Position numbers and translations under genes: made by a program
Part shown: positions 28,601-36,577 of the stretch, in pieces
Layout of the letters: every line of letters begins with the position of its first letter
Numbering within the stretch: position 1 is the first letter of the stretch
From: CAINDZ01 sp964399195
GTDB taxonomy: Bacteria; Krumholzibacteriota; Krumholzibacteriia; LZORAL124-64-63
NCBI GenBank assembly: GCA_964399195.1
Contig: CAYNPY010000011.1
Span: 1 to 57,057 of the forward strand
Direction of reading: 5' to 3'
Length of the DNA: 57,057 bases
The notes under the pieces: generated by a model
The model's database searches: none
Seen by the model: only the letters and a program-made list of their open reading frames with translations
What the model was told of the DNA's origin: nothing

Positions 28601-29302
28601 CTACCGGAACAGCCCCTTGACCGCGCCCCACGTCGTCGCCTCTTCCGACACCGTGCAGTTGATGTGCATCGTGATCGTCATCACGTTGCCCCAGGTCCCG
28701 AACTGCGCCGAGGGCGAGGCCGGGCTGCACGTGCCGTCCAGGAACGCGGGGTAGGTGGCCGGAATGCTCGCGAACGGCGTCTCGCCGACGCCGCTGCCGT
28801 TGGCGATGGCGAAGGTCAGCAGGCAGCCGTTGGTGAACTCGCCCGAGGTGTTGCCGTTGACCACCGAGGCGACCGGCGTGCTGACGCCGCCGATCATCAT
28901 GTGCTGCACCGTCGAGATGAGCGTGGTGGTGCCCAGCGTGGCGGTGCCGTCACCCCACGGCCAGCCGCCGGCGAAGAACGTCAGCGTGCCGCCGTTGAAC
29001 GTGGACGTGTAGACCACCGTGCCGTTGCCGCCCACGCGGTTGTCCACGACGCTGAAGGCGCTGTTCTCGATCGCGCAGCTCAGCTCCCACTGCGTGCCGA
29101 GGTTGGCGCCGTCCCACGACTGCGCGTGCAGCACGTGCGGCAGGCCGCTGTTGACGCCGGAGCGCCAGGTCGAGGCGCGGCCGGTGAGGATCTGGCCGCC
29201 CATGTCGGTCGAAGTGTAAGTGCCGGTGACGGGATCGGCCTGCGCCGCCAGGGGCAGGACGACCAGCGCGGCGAGCGTTGCGAGCGTCAGCAGTCTCTTC
29301 AT
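28601..29302 (-). CDS. Secreted protein of unknown function
   Basis: Not recognised. The 233-residue product has a textbook signal peptide (MKRLLTLATLAALVVL, cleavage after AAQA near residue 21). The mature part is rich in Thr, Gly, Ser and Asn with predicted beta strands (for example GGTLTFFAGG and TTLISTVQHMMIGG), and it carries at least three cysteines. Base composition is slightly less GC-rich than its neighbours. A good ribosome-binding site (GGAGG) precedes the ATG, and a strong terminator follows the stop. It looks like a small, well-expressed periplasmic or surface protein. Confidence 0.75.
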   Translation of the reverse strand: MKRLLTLATLAALVVLPLAAQADPVTGTYTSTDMGGQILTGRASTWRSGVNSGLPHVLHAQSWDGANLGTQWELSCAIENSAFSVVDNRVGGNGTVVYTSTFNGGTLTFFAGGWPWGDGTATLGTTTLISTVQHMMIGGVSTPVASVVNGNTSGEFTNGCLLTFAIANGSGVGETPFASIPATYPAFLDGTCSPASPSAQFGTWGNVMTITMHINCTVSEEATTWGAVKGLFR

Positions 29303-29548
29303 GGTCTACCTCCTCGATGAGAGCCGGTGTGCTGCGGTCGCCGTCCTGGGCGAACGGAGTAGGGCGGTGGCGAGGCCACGCACGATTGCCCGCAGCGGGT
29401 CCGGCCCTGCCGGAAATACCTGTGAAGGATATCACGAATCCAGCACGAAGTGGCGAATTCGGTTCCCTTCCCCCTCGGAGCCGAACTTGGATGATGATAG
29501 TCCCGATTGGCGCGGGTCGCCACGCCGGCGGCCGCCCGCCATCGCCGT

Positions 29549-29920
29549 TCAGCCGCGCATGCCCAGCGCCATGCCGCCGAAGTAGGGCACCAGCCAGATG
29601 AGCCACACCACGAGGCTGCAGCGGTGGAACCCGGCCCGCGCGCCCGGGCTGCCCCGGCGGGCGACGCGCGTGGCCCAGGCGGCGTGGCCCAGCATGAGCC
29701 ACAACGCCAACTGGCCGGTCAGCGTGTGCGGCTCGCGCAGATCGAACGGGCCGGTGGCCAGCGCGTGCATGGCGAGCGTGCCGCCGACATCGAAGGCGAA
29801 CCCCACCCAGAACGCAACCACATGCCAAGGCTTGAGATAGCGGGCCAGTCGCTCGGCCCAGACGCCGGTGGTGTAGAACGCCAGCGCCAGGGTGATGAGC
29901 GTGGAGGAAACGATGACCAC
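29549..29920 (-). CDS. TIGR03987-type (HsmA-like) four-helix membrane protein
   Basis: Integral membrane protein of 123 residues with four helices. The start (LITLALAFYTTGVWAERL) and the following LKPWHVVAFWVGFAFDVGGT match the conserved-hypothetical family TIGR03987 as I recall it. The conserved His and Asp residues in the helices suggest haem or quinone contact, but the function is unknown. It starts next to the divergent helicase gene. Confidence 0.75.
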   Translation of the reverse strand: MVIVSSTLITLALAFYTTGVWAERLARYLKPWHVVAFWVGFAFDVGGTLAMHALATGPFDLREPHTLTGQLALWLMLGHAAWATRVARRGSPGARAGFHRCSLVVWLIWLVPYFGGMALGMRG

Positions 29921-29978
29921 GTGGACTCCGTACCCGCGCCCTGCTGCCCGGCGGCGGGCCGACGGATCGGCGTAAAGG

Positions 29979-30007
29979 TTGCCGCAGCACCTCTTGGCGC
30001 CTAAATT
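29979..30007 (+). promoter_or_regulatory. Candidate promoter of the helicase gene, with a long leader
   Basis: TTGCCG (29979-29984), 17 bp, then TAAATT (30002-30007). The start point near 30014 gives a 5' untranslated leader of about 175 nt before the ATG at 30190, long compared with other genes here. Confidence 0.45.
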
Positions 30008-30189
30008 GGCTCTCTCGGCTTGCTTCGGATGCTAGGCATCGATGAAGGAAGCCTGATGATCAAGCGCCGCCCGCGCCGGGCGACGCTCTGCTGATCCGCG
30101 ATGTCCAGTCTGCTTCTCGGCCCAGGTCCTCCTGAGCTCCTCCCGAGACCCAAACGGCCGCGGCTCCCGGACCCGAGAGACAGGAACGT

Positions 30190-31443
30190 ATGGTACCGAT
30201 ACCCTCTCCCGACGCCAAGACTTTCGCGGAACTAGGCCTCAGTGAACCCGTCCTGCGCGCACTTGCCGATTGCGGCTACGTCGAACCCACCCCCATCCAG
30301 CTGGCCGCCATCCCGCTCGTGAGCGCCAAGCGCGACGTGCTGGCCACGGCGCAGACGGGCACGGGCAAGACCGCGGCGTTCATGCTGCCGGTGATCGAAG
30401 ACATCGCCACGCGGCCGAAGTACCCCGGCGACACGCCGCTGGCCCTGGTGCTGGCGCCCACGCGCGAGCTCGCCCTGCAGATCGACGAGAACGTGCGCGC
30501 CTACGGCAAGTACGTGCGCACGCGCACGGCGGTGCTGCTGGGCGGGGTCACCAGCGGCCCGCAGATCGACAAGCTCAAGCGCGGCGTCGACGTGGTCATC
30601 GCCACCCCGGGCCGCCTGATCGACCTGGTCAAGCAGGGCGCCGTCACGCTGGACGACGTCGAGTTCCTGATCCTGGACGAGGCCGACCGCATGCTGGACC
30701 TCGGCTTCGTGCACGACGTGCGCTGGATCGCCGAACGCGTGCCGCGCCCGCGCCAGACGCTCTGCTTCTCGGCCACGGTCTCGCCCGCGGTGAAGAGCCT
30801 GGCCTCGACGATGCAGGTCGACGCGCAGATGGTCTCGGTGGCGCCGCCGGCGACGGTGGCCGACCACCTGGACCAGCAGGTGATGTTCGTGCAGCGCGCC
30901 GACAAGCTGGACCTGCTGATCGACCTGCTGCGGGAGAACAAGGACGGCCGCACGCTCGTCTTCACGGCCACCAAGGTGGCGGCCATCACGGTGGCGCGAC
31001 AGCTCGACCTGCGCGGCCTGAAGGTGGGCGCCATCCACGCCAACAAGACGCAGAGCCAGCGGCAGGCCGCGCTGGAGGCCTTCGTCAAGGGCAAGGTCGA
31101 CGTGCTGGTGGCCACCGACATCGTGGCGCGCGGCATCGACGTCGAGGACATCACCCACGTCATCAACTACGAGCTGCCCGAACTGGCGGAGAACTACGTC
31201 CACCGCATCGGCCGCACCGCGCGCGCCGGCAAGGGCGGCATCGCCATCGCCCTGTGCGGCATCGAGGACGTGCCCCAGCTGCGCGGCATCGAGCGACTGC
31301 TGAAGGAGGAGCTGCCGGTCCGCACCGACCACCGCTGGCACTCCCCCGAGGTCATGGCCTGCCTGGCCGCCTCCGAGCGCGCGGCGCGGCAGCGCGCCAA
31401 GGCCGGCCGGATGCGCGGGTCGGGCTCGAAGTGGGCGCGCTGA
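30190..31443 (+). CDS. rhlE: DEAD-box ATP-dependent RNA helicase (RhlE type)
   Basis: Cytoplasmic RNA helicase of 417 residues. All motifs are present in order: Q-motif (EPTPIQ), Walker A AQTGTGKT (near residue 55-62), the PTRELA and GG motifs, DEAD at 163-166, SAT near residue 198, and in the second domain TDIVARGIDV and HRIGRTAR. The C-terminal tail is short and basic. Length and motif details fit the RhlE/DeaD group, which acts in ribosome assembly and RNA turnover, often at low temperature. The long 5' leader is reminiscent of cold-shock helicase genes. Its last codons overlap the start of the TolB-like gene. Confidence 0.93.
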   Translation: MVPIPSPDAKTFAELGLSEPVLRALADCGYVEPTPIQLAAIPLVSAKRDVLATAQTGTGKTAAFMLPVIEDIATRPKYPGDTPLALVLAPTRELALQIDENVRAYGKYVRTRTAVLLGGVTSGPQIDKLKRGVDVVIATPGRLIDLVKQGAVTLDDVEFLILDEADRMLDLGFVHDVRWIAERVPRPRQTLCFSATVSPAVKSLASTMQVDAQMVSVAPPATVADHLDQQVMFVQRADKLDLLIDLLRENKDGRTLVFTATKVAAITVARQLDLRGLKVGAIHANKTQSQRQAALEAFVKGKVDVLVATDIVARGIDVEDITHVINYELPELAENYVHRIGRTARAGKGGIAIALCGIEDVPQLRGIERLLKEELPVRTDHRWHSPEVMACLAASERAARQRAKAGRMRGSGSKWAR

Positions 31444-32360
31444 CGGCCCGGACGGCCGCGCTGCTGCCGCTGCTGCTGCTGGCCGCCTGCGCCGACGACC
31501 CGCAGGCCCCGCCCGCCGCCGCGCCGACGCACGATCTCGTGTTCGAAGGTGTGCTCGCGGACGCGCCGGAGCTGCTGCGCCTGGACGCGGCGACCGGCGA
31601 ACTTGCCCGCGTGCTGCCCCCGGGCACGGTCGCGATGGACCCGGCGCCGTCGCCCGACGGCGCTCAGATCGCCTTCGTCGTGGCCGACTACGTGGAGTTC
31701 ACCGGCGACATCTTCGTGTGCGACCGCGACGGCGGCAACGTGCGGCAGTTGACGAACGCGCCGGAACTGGACGACCAGCCCGCGTGGTCGCCCGACGGCT
31801 CGCGGATCGCCTTCCGCAGCTACCGCACGCAGCGCGACGGCGACATCTGGGTCATGGACGCCGACGGCGGCAACCCCGTGAACCTGACGCCCGACCCGCT
31901 GCCGGGCATCACCGACGAGCGCTCGCCGTGCTGGTCGCCCGACGGCGCCCGCCTCGCCTACATCAGCACCGCCGGCGGCAACCGCGACGTGTGGACGATG
32001 GCCGCCGACGGCTCCGACCCGCGGCAGCTGGTGAGCACGATCGACCTCGAGGCCGAGCCGGCCTGGTCGCCCGACGGTTCGGTCATCGCGTATCGGCGCA
32101 GCTCGCAGGAAGACGGCTCGGATATCTGGCTCGTCCCGGCGGCGGGCGGCGAGGCGTCGGGCCTGGCGCTGGCCGGCGAGCAGCGGCAGCCCGTGTGGTC
32201 GCCGGACGGGACGCGCCTGCTGTTCATCGCGCAGGCGACGATCGGCGATCGGCCCGACCTGTGGGAGATGCGCGCGGACGGCGCGGGGGCCAGGCGGCTG
32301 GTCGGCGACGACGTGCCCGGGGGGTGCGTGAACCCGGCATTCCTGCGGCGCGCCGACTGA
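31431..32360 (+). CDS. TolB-like beta-propeller lipoprotein
   Basis: Exported lipoprotein of 309 residues with a lipobox LAAC (Cys20) and a six-bladed propeller built from PD40-type repeats, each with a WSPDG-like strand (for example AWSPDGSRIAFRS, CWSPDGARLAYIS). Such proteins resemble TolB and the Tricorn N-domain and bind partner proteins at the envelope. GTG at 31431 is taken as start because the frame then begins right before the signal peptide; it overlaps the helicase end by 13 bp, so the two are likely co-transcribed. There is no Pal or Tol gene nearby, so it is not the classical TolB. Confidence 0.82.
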   Translation: MGALTARTAALLPLLLLAACADDPQAPPAAAPTHDLVFEGVLADAPELLRLDAATGELARVLPPGTVAMDPAPSPDGAQIAFVVADYVEFTGDIFVCDRDGGNVRQLTNAPELDDQPAWSPDGSRIAFRSYRTQRDGDIWVMDADGGNPVNLTPDPLPGITDERSPCWSPDGARLAYISTAGGNRDVWTMAADGSDPRQLVSTIDLEAEPAWSPDGSVIAYRRSSQEDGSDIWLVPAAGGEASGLALAGEQRQPVWSPDGTRLLFIAQATIGDRPDLWEMRADGAGARRLVGDDVPGGCVNPAFLRRAD

Positions 32361-32468
32361 GTTCCGGGGGTGGGGCGGCGGCTGCGCGACGGCGCAAGCC
32401 CCGCCCGTTCAGCAGGACTTGCGCCGGCGCAACCCAGCGGCGAAGGGCCGCGGACCGCGGCCGCCCGC

Positions 32469-32855
32469 CTACTTCTTCTTCCCGCAGGTCGCCTTGCTCG
32501 GGCAGGCGCCGCAGGCGCTGTGGTCGGCGGCCTTGCCGTCGGCCGGGGCCACGCCCTCGAGCTTCGCCTCGGGCGACACCTTGGCGACGGCCTTCGCCAG
32601 CTTGTCGGGGTTCGTCTTGCCGGGCGTGAACGTCACCAGGAACTTGCCCGCCGGCGCGTCGGCCTTCGCCGCGACCACGCCCTTGACCTTGGCCAGCGCG
32701 CCGGTCAGGTCCTTGACGACGGCCTCGTCGCTCAGGTTCGGCACGGCGAACGTGGCGATCTCGGGCGCTTTGTCCTCGGCCAGGGCGGGCAGGACGAAGG
32801 CCAGCGCCAGGACGGCGGCCAGCGCCAGGGACAGGGAAACCTTGCGGTTGCGCAT
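32469..32855 (-). CDS. Secreted heavy-metal-domain-like protein with Cys-rich tail
   Basis: Exported protein of 128 residues. A signal peptide (about 1-26, ALAEDK) is followed by a fold resembling the HMA/MerP domain (residues about 32-100, with AKVKGV and VTFTPGKTNPDKLAKAV segments), but the metal-binding CxxC is absent: its place reads PNLSDEAV. Instead, three cysteines sit in the extreme C-terminus (CGACPSKATCGKKK). ATG at 32855 is chosen for the AAGGAGAG site 4 nt upstream. It is the third gene of the NapH-type operon, 27 bp after the second. A role in metal or thiol chemistry is likely but unproven. Confidence 0.72.
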   Translation of the reverse strand: MRNRKVSLSLALAAVLALAFVLPALAEDKAPEIATFAVPNLSDEAVVKDLTGALAKVKGVVAAKADAPAGKFLVTFTPGKTNPDKLAKAVAKVSPEAKLEGVAPADGKAADHSACGACPSKATCGKKK

Positions 32856-32882
32856 CGAACTCTCCTTGGTCACGGTTGGGGG

Positions 32883-33302
32883 CTACTCTTCCTCTGCGGA
32901 CGCGATCTTCACGCCATCCATCTCGACGACCTCGTAGAGGCCGAACAGGTACTCGCCGGTCGCGGGCTCGTGAACGGGCGCCTCGAGGGCCTCGCGCAGC
33001 CGCGGCGCGTCGACCGACTCGGGATCATAGGTCACTTCCAGGCGCCCCCTCGAAGCAAAAGCCTCCAGGCGGCGCACGCCGGCCACGCCGTCCAGCAGCT
33101 TCGCGGCGCGCTCGGCGGTGTCGACGCACTTGACGCCCTTGACCACCAGCACCGAGGTGCGCAGCGCGGCCGCGTCCTTCACGGCGCCGGGCGCCGCGTA
33201 CTCGCGCACCACGCTCGGCGCCACCAGCAGCCGCGCGCCCGCCACGCCGGCCGCCGCGCAGGCCGCCACCAGCAGCGGGACCAGCCAGGCCGGCGCCCTC
33301 AC
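32883..33302 (-). CDS. Membrane-anchored HMA-like domain protein
   Basis: The 139-residue product has one N-terminal membrane helix (about residues 3-27) and a periplasmic domain like heavy-metal-associated domains: VLVVKGVKCVDTAERA corresponds to the GMxCxxC start, with only the first Cys kept, and VEVTYDP-like VTYDPESVD to the final strand. It ends in an acidic tail. The start codon is GTG, overlapping the TGA of the iron-sulfur gene (GTGA), so expression is coupled. The single Cys could act in redox or metal transfer with the [4Fe-4S] protein. No family name can be given with confidence. Confidence 0.72.
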   Translation of the reverse strand: MRAPAWLVPLLVAACAAAGVAGARLLVAPSVVREYAAPGAVKDAAALRTSVLVVKGVKCVDTAERAAKLLDGVAGVRRLEAFASRGRLEVTYDPESVDAPRLREALEAPVHEPATGEYLFGLYEVVEMDGVKIASAEEE

Positions 33303-34120
33303 GGCTTCGCCTCCGCCGGGGCGCAGGAAGACCCAACGCGCGGCCACGCCAGTTCCAGCGCCTGCGGCGAGGGACAGGCCGCCGTGCACTCGAGGCAGAG
33401 CGTGCACTCGCCCGAGCGCACCTCGTCCGCGCCGGAGACTTGCAGAGCCTGCGGGCAGGCTCGGTCGCAGGCGCCGCAGCCGGTGCAGAGGCGCTCGCTG
33501 CGCGCCAGGCGCAGCGCGCCGGCGCGCGACACCGGCCACAGCACGATGCCGAGCGGGCACAGGTACTTGCACCAGGCCAGCGGCAGCACAAGGCCCAGGA
33601 GCAGCACGCCGCCCAGCACGGCGTAGCTCCAGCCGCGCACGTCGTGCCCGTGGGCGCTGAACAGGATGTAGTAGGGGTCGTAGCCGCGGAAGACCAGCTC
33701 ACCCGTCTTCCAGGTGGCGGCCAGGATCACCGCCAGCACGGCCAGGCGCAGCCCCACCTTCAGCGCGCGGTCGACCCGCGCGGGCAGGCGCCACAAACCG
33801 CTGAAGTCGCGCCGGCCGAAGAGGCGCCGCGCCAGCTTCGCCTCCCATTCCAGCACCGCGCCCACCGGGCACACCCAGCCGCAGAACGCCTTGCGGGCGA
33901 TGAACGTCAGCGCGAGCAGCGCGACGAACAGCGCCAGGTTGGTCTCGCCGGCCGAGCAGGAGAACTGGCGCCGGGTGAAGAAGCTGTACGCGGTCTCCAG
34001 GCCGCCGAACGGACAGTAAGTCTCGACCGAGACGAACGAGCGGCCCAGCGCGAAGCGGACGCCGGCGGTGATCGCGGCGGCGATGACGGCAAGCTGGAAG
34101 AACAGGCGCAGGCGCTTCAT
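33299..34120 (-). CDS. NapH/CcoG-type membrane [4Fe-4S] protein
   Basis: Integral membrane electron-transfer protein of 273 residues. Four to five membrane helices carry the NapH-like motifs CGWVCPVG (near residue 80) and CKYLCPLG (near residue 180), and the C-terminus has two ferredoxin clusters, CTGCGACDRACP and CTLCLECTAACP, for two [4Fe-4S] centres. It lacks the reductase subunits of Nap or Nos systems in the neighbourhood. ATG at 34120 is chosen as it begins the first helix. It is the first gene of a three-gene operon with two HMA-like proteins, which suggests delivery of electrons to an envelope metal or thiol process. Confidence 0.9.
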   Translation of the reverse strand: MKRLRLFFQLAVIAAAITAGVRFALGRSFVSVETYCPFGGLETAYSFFTRRQFSCSAGETNLALFVALLALTFIARKAFCGWVCPVGAVLEWEAKLARRLFGRRDFSGLWRLPARVDRALKVGLRLAVLAVILAATWKTGELVFRGYDPYYILFSAHGHDVRGWSYAVLGGVLLLGLVLPLAWCKYLCPLGIVLWPVSRAGALRLARSERLCTGCGACDRACPQALQVSGADEVRSGECTLCLECTAACPSPQALELAWPRVGSSCAPAEAKP

Positions 34121-34169
34121 GCGGCAATGATCCCGGGTTCGAGCGGGTCCGGACAGCCGGCTCCCGTCG

Positions 34170-34198
34170 ATTGTAGACGGTTGAGCATGGAATGTCAA
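34170..34198 (-). promoter_or_regulatory. Near-consensus promoter of the NapH-HMA operon
   Basis: On the minus strand TTGACA (34198-34193, 6/6), 17 bp, then TACAAT (34175-34170, 5/6). It is the best sigma-70 promoter in the window, with a leader of about 43 nt. Confidence 0.75.
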
Positions 34199-34310
34199 AA
34201 TCCGACCCGCCGGCGGCGCGCCGACGGGCGTGCGGGATCGGCGCCGGCGGTGTAACCTGCGGAAGTCGCGGTTCTTCGCCGTTCCGTCGCTTCGACCCGG
34301 GAGGTCAACC

Positions 34311-36554
34311 ATGCCCGAGAAGGCGCAAGCGATCCCCGCTCCCGGCCACCGCTTCGGCACGCTGCCCGTCTACTTCGCGGCGATCAGCACCATCCTCGGC
34401 GCCGTGATGTTCCTGAGGTTCGGGTACGCGGTCGCCCACGTGGGGCTGGCCGGCGCCGTGGGGATCATCCTGCTCGGGCACCTGGTGACGGTGCCGACTG
34501 CCCTGGCCATCGCCGAGATCGCGACCAACCGGCGCGTGGAAGGCGGCGGCGAGTACTTCATCGTCTCCCGCTCGTTCGGCACGACGATCGGCGGCGTCAT
34601 CGGGCTGTCGCTGTACCTGTCGCAGGCCATCTCGGTGGCGTTCTACATGCTGGCGTTCGCCGAGGCGTTCACGCCGCTGGCGCCGTGGTTCACCGCGACC
34701 TTCGACCGCGCCTTCGACACGCGGTTCGTGTCGCTGCCGGCCGCCGCCAGCAGGATGGCGGCGGTCTGGTTCAAGGGCGCCGGAGGCGGCGTCAAGCTGC
34801 TGTACGCGGTGGTCGCCATCCTGGCCGCCTCGCTGGCCGCGTTCTTCCTGGGCAAGCCTGTCGACGGCTTCGACGCGCAGGGCGCTTCGCTCACCGGGCG
34901 CCTGGCCGACGGCGACCCTTTCTTCGTCGTGTTCGCGATCTGCTTCCCGGCCTTCACGGGCATGACCGCGGGCGTCGGCCTGTCGGGCGACCTGGCCAAC
35001 CCGCGCCGCGCGATTCCGGCCGGCACGCTGGCGGCCACCGCCACCGGCATGGTCGTCTACCTGGCGCTGGTGGCCAAGCTGGCGTGGTCGGTGCCGGTCG
35101 AGGACCTGGCCGGCGACCAGCTCGTCATGTCGCGCATCGCGCTCTGGGGTCCGTTGATCCCGATCGGCCTGGGCGCGGCGACGCTCAGCTCGGCGCTGGG
35201 CTCGGTCCTGGTGGCGCCGCGGACGCTGCAGGCGCTGGGCGCCGACCGCAACGTGCCCCTGCGCGCGGCCAATCGCTGGCTCGCCCGCGGAGCCGGCGAG
35301 GCCAACGAGCCGCGCAACGCGACGGTCGTGACCGCCGCGCTGGCGCTGGTCATCATCGCCCTGGGCAACGTGGACTTCGTCGCCCGCATCATCTCGATGT
35401 TCTTCATGGTCACCTACGGGTCGCTGTGCGCCATCAGCTTCCTGGAGCACTTCGCGGCGCGGCCCAGCTACCGGCCGGGCTTCCGCTCGCGCTGGTACGT
35501 CAGCCTCTTCGGCGCGCTGATCTGCCTGTTCATGATGTTCCAGATGGACCCGCTGTACGCCTTGGTGGCGCTGGCGCTGCTGGTCGCGCTCTACCAGGTG
35601 ATCCGCCGGCAGAAGGGCGGCGCGGCCGACGACATCGCGGCCATGTTCGAGGGCGTCATGACCCAGGCCACGCGCCACCTCAACGTGCAGCTGCAGTCGC
35701 GCCGCCGGGACAGCGGCCGCGCGGAGTGGCGGCCGAGCATCATCATGGTCAACGACCGCACCTTCGAGCGGCGGGCGCCGCTGAACCTCATGCGCTGGCT
35801 CTCGCACCGCCACGGCTTCGGCATGTATCTGCACTACATCCAGGGCGTCCTGGACGCGCGGACCGGCGCCGAGGCGCAGGGCGTGCGGCAGCGGCTGGTG
35901 GAGATGGCCCGCCTGCAGAACAGCGCCGTGTACATGGACACCATCGTCAGCCCGTCTCTCAAGACGGCGCTGGCGCAGAGCCTGCAGGTGCCCGGGGTCT
36001 CCGGCCTGCACAACAACTGCGTGATGTTCGAGTTCTCGGTCCACGACGGACCGGAGGCGCTCACGGAGGTCGTCGACAACTGCCTGTTCGTCGCCGACAC
36101 CGGGATGACGCAGCTGGTGCTCCGGCACGGCGACCTCCATTTCGGCGAGCGGCGCAACGTCCACGTCTGGCTGACCTGGAACGACGCCGAGAACGCCAAC
36201 GTCATGATCCTGCTGGGCTACATCCTGGCCGGCCACGCCGACTGGAAGGACGCCGCGATCCGCGTCTACCTGGCGTACCCGCGCGAGACCGTGCGCGAGC
36301 GGCGGGCGGAGATCAAGTCGCTCATCGCCGAGGGGCGCATGCCGGTGTCCGAGATGAACATCCGCTACATGCCGGTGGACGACGTCGAGTCCTTCCGCGA
36401 GGCGGTGGCGCGCTACTCGGCCAAGGCCGACCTGACGATCGTCGGCTACGACCTGCAGGGGTTGCGGGAGAGGCGCGAGGATCTCTTCCGCAAGCACGCG
36501 GCGCTGGGCGACGTTCTGTTCGTGCACTCGCCGCGGGCCATCAACATCCGCTAG
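34311..36554 (+). CDS. SLC12-like (cation-chloride cotransporter-type) APC permease
   Basis: Inner-membrane transporter of 747 residues. The N-terminal 430 or so residues form an APC-superfamily core of about twelve helices, beginning with the TLPVYFAAISTILGAVMFLRFGY segment that resembles the first helix of SLC12 cotransporters, and including EGGGEYFIVSRSFG. The C-terminal 300 residues are a cytoplasmic domain (MVNDRTFERR, VYMDTIVSP, AENANVMILLGYILAGH) like that of eukaryotic Na-K-Cl cotransporters. Bacterial homologues exist, but few are characterised. Substrate (K+/Cl- or amino acids) is uncertain. It is divergent from the iron-sulfur operon and convergent with ggt. Confidence 0.86.
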   Translation: MPEKAQAIPAPGHRFGTLPVYFAAISTILGAVMFLRFGYAVAHVGLAGAVGIILLGHLVTVPTALAIAEIATNRRVEGGGEYFIVSRSFGTTIGGVIGLSLYLSQAISVAFYMLAFAEAFTPLAPWFTATFDRAFDTRFVSLPAAASRMAAVWFKGAGGGVKLLYAVVAILAASLAAFFLGKPVDGFDAQGASLTGRLADGDPFFVVFAICFPAFTGMTAGVGLSGDLANPRRAIPAGTLAATATGMVVYLALVAKLAWSVPVEDLAGDQLVMSRIALWGPLIPIGLGAATLSSALGSVLVAPRTLQALGADRNVPLRAANRWLARGAGEANEPRNATVVTAALALVIIALGNVDFVARIISMFFMVTYGSLCAISFLEHFAARPSYRPGFRSRWYVSLFGALICLFMMFQMDPLYALVALALLVALYQVIRRQKGGAADDIAAMFEGVMTQATRHLNVQLQSRRRDSGRAEWRPSIIMVNDRTFERRAPLNLMRWLSHRHGFGMYLHYIQGVLDARTGAEAQGVRQRLVEMARLQNSAVYMDTIVSPSLKTALAQSLQVPGVSGLHNNCVMFEFSVHDGPEALTEVVDNCLFVADTGMTQLVLRHGDLHFGERRNVHVWLTWNDAENANVMILLGYILAGHADWKDAAIRVYLAYPRETVRERRAEIKSLIAEGRMPVSEMNIRYMPVDDVESFREAVARYSAKADLTIVGYDLQGLRERREDLFRKHAALGDVLFVHSPRAINIR

Positions 36555-36577
36555 CGCTGGCCGGCGCGGACGGCGGC

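Noticed and set aside
32372..32408. Possible terminator hairpin between the TolB-like and HMA-like genes
   Set aside because: The arms pair only with a bulge and mismatches, so it is not distinguishable from chance in this GC-rich sequence.
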